A stretch of DNA of 64,000 nt from an uncultured Prevotellaceae bacterium. Its GTDB lineage: Bacteria; Bacteroidota; Bacteroidia; Bacteroidales; Bacteroidaceae. Below the pieces are notes generated by a model that had not been told where the DNA came from, searched no databases, and saw only the letters and a program-made list of their open reading frames with translations. The position numbers were made by a program, and so were the translations under genes. Every line of letters begins with the position of its first letter. The stretch's first letter is position 1. Where the stretch lies: positions 1 through 64,000 of the forward strand of contig CACXPX010000011.1 of NCBI GenBank assembly GCA_902769705.1. Reading direction: 5' to 3'. Below are positions 28,936 to 38,803 of the stretch, one piece after another.

Positions 28936-28961
28936 CAATTGACAATTTACAATTTACAATT
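28933..28961. repeat. TTGACAATTGACAATTTACAA-type repeat
   Basis: Tandem 7-8-nt words (TTGACAA, TTTACAA) fill the 26-nt gap between the comF-like gene and the ADP-ribosylglycohydrolase. Closely similar words occur inside lpd (41284-41321) and pyrG (63564-63598). Confidence 0.75.
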
Positions 28962-29759
28962 ATGTTAGGAGCGATTATTGGAGATATTGTGGGGTCGCGA
29001 TTCGAGTTCGACGAGAAACCCACCGAAGGCTTTGAACTGTTTACCGACACGTGCGACTTTACCGACGACACCATCTGTACGGTCGCCATTGCTGATGCCA
29101 TTCTGAACAACAGGGATTACAAGGAGGCGTTGCTCGACTGGTGCGGCCGATATCCTGACCCGAAAGGCGGCTATGGGAATATGTTCTGGAAATGGCTGCA
29201 CTCCAGCAACCCACTCCCACACGCATCGTTCGGAAACGGAGCAGCCATGCGAGTGAGCCCTGTGGGCTGGCTCTTCAACGACTACAAGGACGTGATGGAA
29301 CAGGCGAAGATGAGTGCCGAGGTGAGCCACTGCCACTCTGAAGGCATCAAGGGCGCGCAATGTGTGGCCACCGTCATCTATTGGCTGCGCACCACAAGAC
29401 TCACGAAGGACGAGATAGAAGGGGCGGTGTTGAAAAACTTCGACTACAAGATTCCATCCTTGCGCGATATCTATCGATTGGGCGACCTCGGGCATTTCGA
29501 CTCCACTTGCCAAGAGACCGTTCCGTTTGCCTTGCGTTGTTTCTTAGACGCTGAAAACTTTGAAGACACACTACGCAAAACCATCATGGCGCAAGGAGAT
29601 ACAGACACGAAGGGCGCCATTGCCTGCTCGATGGCCGAGGCTTGTTATGAGATTCCCGAGGAAATTGCCGAGCGAGCCTATGAATATCTGCCGGCTGAGA
29701 TGTTGGCCATCATAGAGCAGTTCTACGACAGATACCTGAGCAATATCGGTGACGATTGA
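28962..29759 (+). CDS. ADP-ribosylglycohydrolase family protein
   Basis: 265 aa from the ATG at 28962; the upstream frame runs through the comF-like gene and a repeat. All-helical DraG/ARH fold with MLGAIIGDIVGSRFEF at the start, the metal-binding TDDT in CDFTDDTICT, NGAAMRVSPVG, and the second metal site GDTDTKGAIACSMAEA. The family removes ADP-ribose from protein side chains (DraG: dinitrogenase reductase) or from small molecules. No ADP-ribosyltransferase or nitrogenase gene is nearby, so the substrate is unknown. Confidence 0.85.
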   Translation: MLGAIIGDIVGSRFEFDEKPTEGFELFTDTCDFTDDTICTVAIADAILNNRDYKEALLDWCGRYPDPKGGYGNMFWKWLHSSNPLPHASFGNGAAMRVSPVGWLFNDYKDVMEQAKMSAEVSHCHSEGIKGAQCVATVIYWLRTTRLTKDEIEGAVLKNFDYKIPSLRDIYRLGDLGHFDSTCQETVPFALRCFLDAENFEDTLRKTIMAQGDTDTKGAIACSMAEACYEIPEEIAERAYEYLPAEMLAIIEQFYDRYLSNIGDD

Positions 29760-29811
29760 GATTCCGCGTTAATAGCATTTACTCGCATAAACATAAACGA
29801 ATAGACAAATG

Positions 29812-29851
29812 AAAAAAAGTCGCTGTGAGGTTATTTCACAACGACTTTTTT
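29812..29851. terminator. Bidirectional terminator between convergent genes
   Basis: AAAAAAAGTCGCTGTGA (29812-29828) pairs with TCACAACGACTTTTTT (29836-29851) apart from one mismatch, with an A tract on one side and a T tract on the other. It serves the ADP-ribosylglycohydrolase (plus) and the LRR gene (minus), and overlaps the last codons of the latter (stop at 29833-29831). Confidence 0.8.
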
Positions 29852-32587
29852 CCCGTTTACTATATAGATGCCCGGCGGCAATTGCGCGTTGGATGATGGG
29901 TGTTGGGTGTCAGGTGTTGGGTGTTTCATCTTCTGTCCTTGCAGGTTGTAGATGCCGTCTGGTGCCGTGCGTTCGTTGATGGTTGGCGAAGCTATTCCTG
30001 CAGCAGTTGTGACGAAAATGTTGAAGCGAACGTCGTTGCAGAAGATTTCGTTGGCGCCAGTATCGGCAAACAAGATTCGAGTAAGCGATGCCTCGTAGTA
30101 GCCTTCAGGCAGGTCTTCGTCAACATGGGCGCTGAGGGTGAGCAGCGTGCCATTGCCGGGAAGAATGGTGCCGCCTGTGACAGAAGCGGCCACGATGGAA
30201 TGGGCTGTTTCGAAACCTTCGGCCATCGACGGCTGGCTGTTAATCGTTAACTGGCAGTTGTCTGCATACCGTCCCGACATGTCGTAGGCGTAGTTGCCGT
30301 TAGCGTCGTGCTCCAGCCGAATGCCTTGGGGCAGAGAGAGAACGAACTGATGGGCGGTGAGGTTGTTGGCGTTGGTGTTTAGATGGATGTTGATAGAAGC
30401 CGTTGCACCCATCTTGGCTTTCATGTCGGGAGATGATACCGAAGCGAGAGAAGAGGTTGATGTGTCGCCCCACAGAATGGGACTGATGTCGAAAGCCAAC
30501 GCCTCTTGCGAGATGATATCGATGGTTTGCTGGGCGTCGGCAACATTCACAGCACCGTTGCTGTTGACGTCAGCCTCATCGAAGTGAAACTGCCCTGATG
30601 GCGTTCCCAAGTTATAAAGAATCGTTTCAACTGCATCGGCAATGTTCACGCGTCCGTTTCGGTTGACATCGCCACGATAGGTTTGCAGGCTGATGCCCGT
30701 CTTGAAGTCCTTCTGGGCGGTTTCTCCGATGCCAGCAGGCGTTGCATATGAGAGCATGATATCGTTGAAGTTGATGTCGTAGGCACCCGTCTGACTGTCA
30801 CGCGAAGAACGCAGAGTGATGTATAGAACGGTATCGGAGTCGAGCACTCCATCCTTTGTCGGAACGAGCGAGGACAGAGAGATGTGCTGGGAGTTGTCTG
30901 CCAATTCGAATCCGTCTGGCAATGCCACTTGCGCTTGGAAGGCAGTGATGGGCAACGTGGGCAACAGACGTATGGGAATGCGTTGCCAAGCATAGCGGTT
31001 CAACTTTTGTGCGTCGGCATAGATGCCGTATTCGCTGATGTTCTCGAACTGACTCCAGTGTTCAGCCGACCGATAGTCGGTCAACGAACCTTTGGGAACG
31101 AAGAGCATGGCCTGAGAGAAAGCCTGAAGTGGGAACGCCGACGAAAGGGAAGAAATGGGCGTTCCTGCACAAATGATTTGCGACAGGCTTGTGCAGTCGT
31201 CGAAGGCTTGACGTCCCAGCGATGACAGCGATTGAGGCAGGTTGACCGACGTGAGGGCCGAACATCCCAAGAAAGCATAGTCGGCAATGGTCGTCAGAGT
31301 TGTCGGCAGCGACAGAGCCGTGATGCTGGCGCTGTTCAGGAAGGGACCGCTTTGGATAGTCGTGACGCCTTCGGGCACGGCATAAGCCCCTTGCTTGGCA
31401 TTGGGTACAGCTACAATAGCTGTTTTGTCGGCATTCATGAGCACTCCCTCGAGCGAACGGAATGCACTGTTGGCGTTGTCCACATGTATCTCTTGCAGAT
31501 TGTCGCAGAAGATGAATGGATTTTCTCCTATATCAGCCAGTTGGGCAGGCAGCGTGACACTCTCCAACTGATGGCACCCATAGAAAGCCTGCGGTGCAAT
31601 GGAGTCAACGGTTGCCGGTATGCGATAGTCGCCTTTTCGGGCTCCAGGCAAGGCGATGATGGTTCGTTGGTCGTGCGTCAAGAGAACTCCGTCGGGAGCA
31701 GCGAACGATGAGTTTCCGTTGCTGACGAAGATGTTCTGCAGATGGTCGCAGAAGGAAAAAGCGCCATCGCCGACACGCTGGATGTTTCTTGGCAAGGTGA
31801 TGTCGCCTAACGATTCGCATTCTGCAAAGGCGAACATGCCGATTTCCTCGAGCGAAGCAGGAAGAGAGACACTCGCAAGGGCAGTGCACTGGTAGAAAGC
31901 TGCCGACTCAATGTCAAGCAGGCCTTCGGGCAATTTGACGGCAGTCAGCTTGTCGCAGTAGGCAAAGGCACAACTGTCTATCTGGCGTGTCGTGGCAGGA
32001 AGAGTGATGGCCGTTTGTTGGCTGTTGGCCGACGGACGGAAGTCGGGCGGAAAGGCCACGATATGCGTGAGGTCGTGGCTCATGAGAATGCCGTCTTGCG
32101 TTGCAAAGACCACATTCTCGGCGTCCACCTCAAATCGGTTGAGACTCGAGCACTTGGCAAAGGCTTGTGTTCCGATATGCGTCAATTTTGCGGGCAACGT
32201 GACGGAGAGAATCTGTGAACATCCGCTGAAGGCTGCATCGCCGATGGTTTGCAACGAAGTGGGCAGGGTGATATACGAGAGCGAAGAGCATCCCGCAAAT
32301 GCTGACGCGCCAATATGTTCGAGCGTAGCGGGAAGCACCACACTACTGAGGTCGCTGCAGAGGCAGAATGCCTTGTCGTCAATCCGTGTAACCGCAAACT
32401 GCTGTCCCTCGTGCATAATGGAGTCGGGAATGTTCACGAATCCGCTATAGGGCGTATCTTGAGGAGCCACAGCCACCTGCTGCCCGTCGATGAAACGATA
32501 GGCAACACCGTTGACCTCAATGTCATGGGCACAGACATTGGCGATGGCAACGGCCAAGAGCAGCAGTATGGTCAATATTCTGGTCAT
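29831..32587 (-). CDS. BspA-like leucine-rich-repeat surface protein with dockerin repeats
   Basis: 918 aa from the ATG at 32587, which opens a signal peptide (MTRILTILLLLAVAIANVCA). Residues about 50-510 carry many Treponema/BspA-type LRR_5 repeats of the form AFxGCSSLxxVTLPxxLxxIG. Two dockerin-like calcium loops follow (GDVNRNGRVNIADAV and ADVNSNGAVNVADAQ). The tail DGIYNLQGQ...GIYIVNGKKVVVK is the common C-terminus of Prevotella secreted proteins, probably a sorting or anchoring signal. The tail is interrupted by KHPTPDTQHPSSNAQ, encoded by TTGGGTGTTGGG-type repeats. BspA relatives bind fibronectin or fibrinogen and mediate adhesion; no catalytic domain is visible. Confidence 0.85.
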   Translation of the reverse strand: MTRILTILLLLAVAIANVCAHDIEVNGVAYRFIDGQQVAVAPQDTPYSGFVNIPDSIMHEGQQFAVTRIDDKAFCLCSDLSSVVLPATLEHIGASAFAGCSSLSYITLPTSLQTIGDAAFSGCSQILSVTLPAKLTHIGTQAFAKCSSLNRFEVDAENVVFATQDGILMSHDLTHIVAFPPDFRPSANSQQTAITLPATTRQIDSCAFAYCDKLTAVKLPEGLLDIESAAFYQCTALASVSLPASLEEIGMFAFAECESLGDITLPRNIQRVGDGAFSFCDHLQNIFVSNGNSSFAAPDGVLLTHDQRTIIALPGARKGDYRIPATVDSIAPQAFYGCHQLESVTLPAQLADIGENPFIFCDNLQEIHVDNANSAFRSLEGVLMNADKTAIVAVPNAKQGAYAVPEGVTTIQSGPFLNSASITALSLPTTLTTIADYAFLGCSALTSVNLPQSLSSLGRQAFDDCTSLSQIICAGTPISSLSSAFPLQAFSQAMLFVPKGSLTDYRSAEHWSQFENISEYGIYADAQKLNRYAWQRIPIRLLPTLPITAFQAQVALPDGFELADNSQHISLSSLVPTKDGVLDSDTVLYITLRSSRDSQTGAYDINFNDIMLSYATPAGIGETAQKDFKTGISLQTYRGDVNRNGRVNIADAVETILYNLGTPSGQFHFDEADVNSNGAVNVADAQQTIDIISQEALAFDISPILWGDTSTSSLASVSSPDMKAKMGATASINIHLNTNANNLTAHQFVLSLPQGIRLEHDANGNYAYDMSGRYADNCQLTINSQPSMAEGFETAHSIVAASVTGGTILPGNGTLLTLSAHVDEDLPEGYYEASLTRILFADTGANEIFCNDVRFNIFVTTAAGIASPTINERTAPDGIYNLQGQKMKHPTPDTQHPSSNAQLPPGIYIVNGKKVVVK

Positions 32588-32630
32588 TATTTTAAGCACG
32601 GATGACACGGTTGATAACACGGACATTCCT

Positions 32631-33509
32631 TTATTCAAGCTTCACGAACACCGGGTAGTGGTCCGACGGAAGCCGACGACAATCGGACCAATAACTGTTA
32701 GTGAGCGTGGCGTATGCCTCGACTTTGAAGCTGGGCGACACGAAGATGTGATCGATACGACTGTCGGTCCATCGTTCGCCCTTGAAACTATTGAACGTGC
32801 CATTCTCAGCGAATCGGATGCGGGCACATTCGTAAGTGTCTTTGAGGAGTCCCGACGAGGTGAATATCTGATAGATTTCGTTGCGTTGGTCGACATTAAA
32901 GTCGCCAGTCAAGACAACGGGGCTGTCCTTCGCGAGCTCCTTGATTTTGCTTACCACAAGACGGGCTGCTTCGCGGCGCGCCACCACGCCTACATGGTCC
33001 ATATGGAGGTTGAAGAAACAGAACTCCCTTCCATCGTCATTCCCACCCTTCTTCTTGAACCTGCCCCACGTGCAGATGCGAATGCAAGCAGCATCCCACC
33101 CCAGTTTCGGCTTGTCGGGCGTCTCGTTCAGCCAGAAATGGCCATGGTCAACCAGTTCCAAGCGGTCGGTCTTGAAGAAGACGGCGGCAAATTCGCCTTT
33201 CTTTTTGCCGTCCTCACGCCCCACTCCGATGTAGTTGTAGCCGTCGAGAGCCTCAAGCATGTCGAGCAGTTGAGGGTAAAGCACCTCTTGTGCGCCGAAG
33301 ATATCGGGCGACTCGAAGTTGATTTGCCCACACACCACCGGACACCTCCGCCACCAAGGATCGCCGCTCACCGAATCGTCGGGGTTCAGATAACGGATGT
33401 TATACGAAGCCACATACAGCTGTTGGGCATGAGTGGGCTGAAAAGACAGCACCATCAGCAACAGAAGCGTAAAGGGCTTAAAGGGGAGAGAACGGGCGTA
33501 AAAGGACAT
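32631..33509 (-). CDS. Secreted endonuclease/exonuclease/phosphatase family protein
   Basis: 292 aa from the ATG at 33509, opening a signal peptide (FTLLLLMVLSFQPTHA). EEP-fold residues are all present: ASYNIRY, GAQEVLYPQ (metal Glu), LHMDHVG, TGDFNVD and a terminal LPSDHYPVFVKL (Asp-His). The family covers DNases, sphingomyelinases and sugar-phosphate phosphatases; the exported form with this layout is usual in Bacteroidetes and its substrate is not known. It lies between metG (47-nt gap upstream) and the LRR gene (43-nt gap downstream), all on one strand. Confidence 0.85.
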   Translation of the reverse strand: MSFYARSLPFKPFTLLLLMVLSFQPTHAQQLYVASYNIRYLNPDDSVSGDPWWRRCPVVCGQINFESPDIFGAQEVLYPQLLDMLEALDGYNYIGVGREDGKKKGEFAAVFFKTDRLELVDHGHFWLNETPDKPKLGWDAACIRICTWGRFKKKGGNDDGREFCFFNLHMDHVGVVARREAARLVVSKIKELAKDSPVVLTGDFNVDQRNEIYQIFTSSGLLKDTYECARIRFAENGTFNSFKGERWTDSRIDHIFVSPSFKVEAYATLTNSYWSDCRRLPSDHYPVFVKLE

Positions 33510-33556
33510 ATCTCTTGATTCTTGTTTCTTGCTTCTCTTCTCCCGGAGGAGGGCCT

Positions 33557-35623
33557 TTAGCAAACTTGCGAGCCAGGCTTCACCTCGCTGAGCGTTGTTG
33601 TTACGCTGAGCGAACCATCGAAGTTCTCAGCCGAGAGAATCATTCCGCAGCTCTCGATGCCCATCAGCTTGCGCGGAGCAAGGTTGGCAATGAAGAGCAG
33701 GTCGCGGCCGATGAGTTGCTCGGGCTCATAGAAAGCAGCAATGCCCGACACGATGGTGCGTTCTTCACCAGAGCCATCGTCGAGCGTGAACTTCAAGAGC
33801 TTGTTCGATTTCTTCACGCGTTCGCAATGTTTCACATGACCCACACGAATGTCCAGCTTCAGGAAATCGTCGAAGTCAATCGTCTGCTTCACCGGCTCTG
33901 CCTTATAATTCGCTTCGGCATTAGCACGTTTTGCAGCCTCCAGCTTGTCAAGTTGGAACTGGATGGCCTCATCGTCAATCTTCTCGAACAGCAGTTCTGG
34001 CTCAGCCAACTGATGACCAGGACGGAGCAAATCGGTGCTTCCCAATCCTGCCCATTCGAAGTCGGGCATATTGATGAGGTTGCGCAGCTTTTTCGAAGAG
34101 AACGGCAGGAACGGCTCGAAGGCGATAGCCATGTTGGCCACAAGCTGAAGAGACACGTAGAGAATGGTCTCCACACGCTTCGGATCGGTCTTCCAAACCT
34201 TCCAAGGCTCACACTCCGTAATGTATCGGTTACCGATGCGGGCGAGGTTCATGGCCTCGAACTGAGCATCGCGGAACTTGAACACCTCCAAAGCATCCTC
34301 CACCTTGCCCTTCACGCTTTTCAGTTCCTCGAGTGCACGCTCGTCAACAGGCTGCAGTTCGCCACATGCTGGCACCACCCCATTCCAGTATTTCTTCGTC
34401 AGTTGCAGCGCACGGTTCACGAAGTTGCCGTAGACAGCCACCAACTCGTTGTTGTTGCGGTCTTGGAAGTCGCGCCAAGTGAAGTTGTTGTCCTTCGTCT
34501 CCGGAGCGTTTGCCGTCAGCACATAGCGCAGCACATCCTGTTTGCCGGGGAAGTCAACCAAATATTCGTGGAGCCACACGGCCCAGTTCTTTGAGGTTGA
34601 AATCTTGTTGTCCTCCAGATTCAGAAACTCGTTAGCCGGCACGTTGTCGGGCATGATGTAGCCGCCATGAGCCTTCATCATCACGGGGAAGATGATGCAA
34701 TGGAACACAATGTTGTCCTTGCCGATGAAGTGCACCAGACGTGTATCCTCGTCCTGCCACCAGCGTTGCCACGTGCCCCAGCGTTCGGGATTGGCCTCAC
34801 ACAGTTCCTTCGTGTTCGAGATATAGCCGATGGGCGCGTCGAACCACACGTAGAGCACCTTTCCGTCAGCACCTTCCACGGGCACGGGGATTCCCCAATC
34901 GAGGTCGCGGGTCATCGCACGAGGTTCCAAATCCATTTCGAGCCACGACTTACACTGACCATAGACGTTAGGACGCCACTCTTTATGACCTTCCAAAATC
35001 CACTGCTTCAGCCACTCCTGATACTCGTTCAACGGCAGATACCAGTTGGTAGAGTCGCGCAACACAGGCACGGCTCCCGTTTCCTTAGCATGAGGATTAA
35101 TCAACTCTGTGGGCTCCAGGCTACGCTGACAGCCTTCCTCACACTGATTGCCATAGGCATGTTTGTTGTGGCAATACGGGCATTCGCCCACCACGTCGCG
35201 GTCGGTGAGGAAACGCTTTGCTTCTTCATCGTAGAACTGCGGTGTGGTCTTGGCGATGAGCTTGCCGTCATCGTATAGCTTGCGGAAGAAGTCGGCGGCA
35301 AACTGATGGTGAGTCTTGCTTGTTGTGCGGCTATAGACATCAAAGGAGATGCCGAACTCTTCGAAAGAGTTGCGAATGAGGGTGTGGTAGCGGTCCACCA
35401 CATCCTGCGGGGTGATGCCCTCTTGACGGGCACGCTGGGTGACAGGCACACCATGCTCGTCGCTTCCGCCGATGAACATCACGTCCTCACCCTTCAGGCG
35501 CAAATAGCGTGCATAGATGTCGGCAGGCACGTAGACTCCTGCCAGATGACCAATGTGAACACCTCCGTTTGCGTAAGGCAACGCCGATGTCACAGTTGTT
35601 CGCTTATAGTTTTTCTTTTCCAT
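33557..35623 (-). CDS. metG: Methionyl-tRNA synthetase
   Basis: 688 aa from the ATG at 35623, which follows a good promoter; the frame continues open upstream to 35821 but across that promoter. Class I HIGH motif as HIGHLAG, zinc-binding [18 protein letters not shown], and KISTSKN at the KMSKS position, the usual form in Bacteroidetes. A C-terminal tRNA-binding OB domain (about 580-688) begins [17 protein letters not shown]. It charges tRNA-Met in the cytoplasm. It heads a possible unit with the EEP-family and LRR genes. Confidence 0.95.
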   Translation of the reverse strand: MEKKNYKRTTVTSALPYANGGVHIGHLAGVYVPADIYARYLRLKGEDVMFIGGSDEHGVPVTQRARQEGITPQDVVDRYHTLIRNSFEEFGISFDVYSRTTSKTHHQFAADFFRKLYDDGKLIAKTTPQFYDEEAKRFLTDRDVVGECPYCHNKHAYGNQCEEGCQRSLEPTELINPHAKETGAVPVLRDSTNWYLPLNEYQEWLKQWILEGHKEWRPNVYGQCKSWLEMDLEPRAMTRDLDWGIPVPVEGADGKVLYVWFDAPIGYISNTKELCEANPERWGTWQRWWQDEDTRLVHFIGKDNIVFHCIIFPVMMKAHGGYIMPDNVPANEFLNLEDNKISTSKNWAVWLHEYLVDFPGKQDVLRYVLTANAPETKDNNFTWRDFQDRNNNELVAVYGNFVNRALQLTKKYWNGVVPACGELQPVDERALEELKSVKGKVEDALEVFKFRDAQFEAMNLARIGNRYITECEPWKVWKTDPKRVETILYVSLQLVANMAIAFEPFLPFSSKKLRNLINMPDFEWAGLGSTDLLRPGHQLAEPELLFEKIDDEAIQFQLDKLEAAKRANAEANYKAEPVKQTIDFDDFLKLDIRVGHVKHCERVKKSNKLLKFTLDDGSGEERTIVSGIAAFYEPEQLIGRDLLFIANLAPRKLMGIESCGMILSAENFDGSLSVTTTLSEVKPGSQVC

Positions 35624-35650
35624 TTTTTGGCTTTTTATTGTTACAGAGTG

Positions 35651-35681
35651 CAAAGATACGAATAAGTGAGAAGAATACAAA
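35651..35681 (-). promoter_or_regulatory. Promoter of metG
   Basis: Minus strand TTTG (35681-35678), 19-nt spacer, TATCTTTG (35658-35651): both boxes match the Bacteroidetes consensus. The leader to the ATG is about 20 nt. Confidence 0.75.
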
Positions 35682-36038
35682 ACAAAAAGGAGGGTTTTTG
35701 TTTTATTTCTCGAGCGAAAATGTCCATTTCTTTCCCCGATTACGCGACAGAGACCGTTGGTTCCCGAACTTTGTTTGCCTACCCGTAGCCTTTGACTTTC
35801 CCTTCGGCCGTCGATTTTCAATTCAGCGAAGCTAAAGTTGCGATTAAATGACGCAAGAAAAAGTAATCTTAAACAGAATCATCGAACTTCCTCGATTTGT
35901 CAAGAAAATTCTAAATTTTGACCCCTAAAAACGGGCATCTTTTTGAAATAGAAAAGATTTTGGTGCGAAAATGGTCAAAAATCGACATTTTTGGAAGTCG
36001 TTGAATGTCAGCCACTTCCGTTTTTCTTACATTTTCTT

Positions 36039-36192
36039 GACTTGTAAAAGCTATGCTTTTGGGTTGTCAAAGCTATGCTTTAAGGCTGTCATTTGTGGCT
36101 TTTAAGCGCCTCAGATGCCACAAGTGAGCGAGTCAGATGCCACATCTGACACCCTCAGAAGCCACAAATGACGATTCGGCTGACTAAAAGTG
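36039..36192. repeat. 22-bp-period palindromic repeat array 3
   Basis: Seven units of exactly 22 nt start at 36039, 36061, 36083, 36105, 36127, 36149 and 36171. A 15-nt core follows a 7-nt variable part: AAAAGCTATGCTTTT, CAAAGCTATGCTTTA, CATTTGTGGCTTTTA, CAGATGCCACAAGTG, CAGATGCCACATCTG, CAGAAGCCACAAATG, then a decayed unit. Several cores are palindromes (CAGATG-CCA-CATCTG is perfect). The core changes gradually along the array. The rest of 35682-36335 is A/T-rich DNA between divergent promoters, with no gene. Confidence 0.85.
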
Positions 36193-36335
36193 AAGGAGGA
36201 TAAGCGGGGAAGTAAAGATTCTTTACACATTTCTTTTCTAGATTGAACGAAAAAGTTGACAAACTTTTGTCGTGATTTTTCGCAGTTTTTCCATTCTTAT
36301 TCCCATATCATTTTTATAAGTCTGAGGGGTGGAAA

Positions 36336-36367
36336 TTTGGAAGTTTGGGAGTTTTTCTATATTTTTG
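36336..36367 (+). promoter_or_regulatory. Promoter of the 36.4-kb lipoprotein gene
   Basis: TTTG (36336-36339), 20-nt spacer, TATTTTTG (36360-36367). The start codon at 36401 lies 33 nt beyond. Confidence 0.7.
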
Positions 36368-36400
36368 CAAAATAGAAAACTAACCATAAACAATCTGGAA

Positions 36401-37207
36401 ATGATGAGAAAAATGATGATGGCCTGCTGCTCAATCTTGGTTTGGGGATTGGTGGCATGTGGTGAGAAAAAGGCAGAAACTTCACAAGACCAGAAGACTG
36501 AAGTGGAGCAAACCGCCAAGACGGAAGACGAGGTGGCTGCAAAAACCGATACAGAGGAAACTGTTGACGAGCCCAATGACGGCAAGTCGGCGGAGCCTAT
36601 CTCGCTGAGCGATTTGCAGAAAACGCTTGTGAAACAAACGCTCCAAGTGCCGAAGTCTATTAGCGACCCGAAGGCGAGAGACTTTGCGCAAGTGTTTTGC
36701 GAGAAATATCCTGCTTTCGGAGCCAACGCGCTGTTGTTGAAATATCTGCAGAATCCCAAAGCCTTCAACCCAAAGGCTACCGTAAGCATGACTTTGTCAA
36801 CTGAGAACGCAAAGATTGTGGACGACCGCCCCAACGGTTTTTTGAAATGCGAGAAGTATGCATTGTTCGACAATCAAGACGATGAAACCTTCGAGGCTTG
36901 CCGATGGATGAGGAAGAACGGCCATTCACTCGTGGGCGTTTTTATGCACAGTTCGAACGATGCAGGCCTCAACCATCATGCTTACGCCTTCTACGACTAC
37001 GACCCAGCCACAAGCGTGATGACGCCCGACAAGGATGCACTCGACGCTGTAGCCTATATCATTGAAGAATTTGGTGGCGACGACATTGTCATCCGACTGC
37101 CGCAGAAAGGAAAAGACCTCGAAGTAGAATCCTTCGAACTTCGCGATGGCGATGTCTACAACTCTGCCCTTTTCACCCTGAAATGGACGGGTGACAAGTT
37201 CAAATGA
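36401..37207 (+). CDS. Lipoprotein of unknown function
   Basis: 268 aa. The signal ends in GLVACG (lipobox Cys20), followed by a charged, low-complexity linker rich in Glu, Lys and Thr (about 22-70) and a folded domain (about 75-268) without a family I recognise. Visible landmarks: ARDFAQVFCEKYPAFGANA, DDETFEACRWMRKNGHSLVG, AGLNHHAYAFYDYDP and a C-terminal beta strand FTLKWTGDKFK. The start follows the promoter at 36336-36367; the in-frame ATG at 36329 precedes it. Monocistronic and convergent with the haem lipoprotein. Confidence 0.7.
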   Translation: MMRKMMMACCSILVWGLVACGEKKAETSQDQKTEVEQTAKTEDEVAAKTDTEETVDEPNDGKSAEPISLSDLQKTLVKQTLQVPKSISDPKARDFAQVFCEKYPAFGANALLLKYLQNPKAFNPKATVSMTLSTENAKIVDDRPNGFLKCEKYALFDNQDDETFEACRWMRKNGHSLVGVFMHSSNDAGLNHHAYAFYDYDPATSVMTPDKDALDAVAYIIEEFGGDDIVIRLPQKGKDLEVESFELRDGDVYNSALFTLKWTGDKFK

Positions 37208-37227
37208 AAATATCCTACTACATTGAA

Positions 37228-37279
37228 AAAAGGGGGAGCATGCAGACCAACAATCGGGATTCTACATGTTTCCCCTTTC
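37228..37279. terminator. Probable terminator between convergent genes
   Basis: AAAAGGGGGAGCATG (37228-37242) pairs imperfectly with ACATGTTTCCCCTTTC (37264-37279). A/T runs flank both sides, so it may act for both genes. Confidence 0.5.
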
Positions 37280-37296
37280 ACATTAGATGATTCATT

Positions 37297-38799
37297 CTAT
37301 TTCTTCGGATTGAGTTTCGGGACGTACTTCACGCTCACTCCCTCGCCCTTCAGCACGTCGGCAAACGTCTGAGGCTTGATGGTGACAGGTCCGCGCATGA
37401 ACTCAGGAATGTTGTAGCTCCGCATGAACTGGCGATGATAGTCGGGATCTTCGGTCGGTAGCTCGAACGGTTTCGTAGCCTTCCCATCCTTGTCGAAATG
37501 AGCTATGAACGGGCGCGTAAAGGAACCGTCGTCGCGGCGACTGCTGAAGATGAGCCAACGCCCGTTGCTCGACCAAGAGTGATAACTCTCCGTATCGTTG
37601 GAGTTGCACTCTGCAAGTGGCCGAACGTCGCCTGTCTGCAAGTCCATCAGCCATAGGTCGGCATCGTGGTGCCAGATATGGAAATAGCCGAACTCTCCTA
37701 TCGTGAAGAGCAGGAAACGCCCGTCGGGAGAGATGCGTGGGAAGGTGACACTCTTGTCGATAGCAGCAGCATCGAACACCAGTTCGCGTGGCCCGAACTG
37801 CCGGCTGTCGGGGTCGAAACTCTTGCGATAGATGTTGTATTTGAGTTCCTTGAAACGCCGAATCACCTCAGAGGTTTTCTTCTTTGCCGTGTCCTGACGC
37901 TCGAAATGGGCGCTGCAATAGTAGAGTGTCTTGCCGTCGGGGCTCCACGCTGGGAACACTTCGAATTCCTTCAAGTCGTTCTCCAGATTTGTCACTTCGT
38001 CACGTTCCACGTCGTAAGCAATGATGTCGCTCTCTTCGTCAAACACCTCCACTTTGTTGGAATCGACAGTGTGGAAGTCCTGATGCGTCTTGTCTGTGGC
38101 GTAGACAATGAGATTGAGCGTCGGATGCCAGGCAGGATAGACACCAGCCGAGAGGATGGAGTCGTTCTTCATGTTCACTTTCTTGATCTGCCCGTCGTAG
38201 ACGATGACGGTGCCACCGTTGCGCTGACGTGCGTGGAACTGCATGCGTTGTGGGTCGTATTGCTGGTAGTGGTGGCAGTTGATGCATTGTCCGTCACTCT
38301 CGAAGCCACACAGCATATTGTCGTAGATGACACTCTCGTCGTAGTTTTCCAAACAACGCTGGTTGATGGTCAGCGACTCGTACGACACAAACGACGGAGC
38401 AATCAAACGATAGCTGATGTAAGGGTCGATGGAGTCGGGCGAAACATGGATGTTGAAAGGCTTGAAGTGGTTCCATTGAGAACCGTTGCGCGTGTAAACA
38501 TCCACAGAAATGTTGCTTCCTTTCGCTTTCTCCGCCAGTCGGCGCCAATCGTCAATGTCGGGTTGTCCGTTGCACACGATGGCATCGTCGCCAACAGCGT
38601 AGCGTGCCACCATCTCGTCGCTCGCGCCATCGAACTCGAAAGCCAGCGGAGCAATGTTCACGGGCACCGTCACGTCAACATAGTCAGGATATATCGTGGG
38701 CAACTTGCCCGTTTCCTTGTACTCTGTGGGCAACTTCGAACCGCCACAGGCAACGAGTAGCAGAGCACAGGTGATGAACAGAAAGAGCTGTTTCTTCAT
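37297..38799 (-). CDS. PD40 beta-propeller lipoprotein with one c-type haem motif
   Basis: 500 aa. The lipobox is LLLVAC (Cys18). Residue 172-176 is CINCH, a canonical CxxCH haem c attachment motif within FESDGQCINCHHYQQYDP. Residues about 225-440 contain TolB/PD40 propeller repeats (AGVYPAWHPTLN, VFPAWSPDGKTLYY, TFPRISPDGRFLLF, SYHSWSSNGRWLIFSS). A periplasmic or surface sensor or electron-handling role can be imagined but is not shown. The start lies 4 nt after the DUF6057 gene, so the two are certainly co-transcribed. Confidence 0.7.
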   Translation of the reverse strand: MKKQLFLFITCALLLVACGGSKLPTEYKETGKLPTIYPDYVDVTVPVNIAPLAFEFDGASDEMVARYAVGDDAIVCNGQPDIDDWRRLAEKAKGSNISVDVYTRNGSQWNHFKPFNIHVSPDSIDPYISYRLIAPSFVSYESLTINQRCLENYDESVIYDNMLCGFESDGQCINCHHYQQYDPQRMQFHARQRNGGTVIVYDGQIKKVNMKNDSILSAGVYPAWHPTLNLIVYATDKTHQDFHTVDSNKVEVFDEESDIIAYDVERDEVTNLENDLKEFEVFPAWSPDGKTLYYCSAHFERQDTAKKKTSEVIRRFKELKYNIYRKSFDPDSRQFGPRELVFDAAAIDKSVTFPRISPDGRFLLFTIGEFGYFHIWHHDADLWLMDLQTGDVRPLAECNSNDTESYHSWSSNGRWLIFSSRRDDGSFTRPFIAHFDKDGKATKPFELPTEDPDYHRQFMRSYNIPEFMRGPVTIKPQTFADVLKGEGVSVKYVPKLNPKK

Positions 38800-38803
38800 A
38801 TCG

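Noticed and set aside
34560..34620. Loss of the KMSKS motif in MetRS (KISTSKN)
   Set aside because: This form is usual in Bacteroidetes methionyl-tRNA synthetases, so it is not an oddity.
36039..36192. CRISPR array
   Set aside because: Cores are 15 nt, spacers 7 nt, the core drifts from unit to unit, and no cas gene is present.
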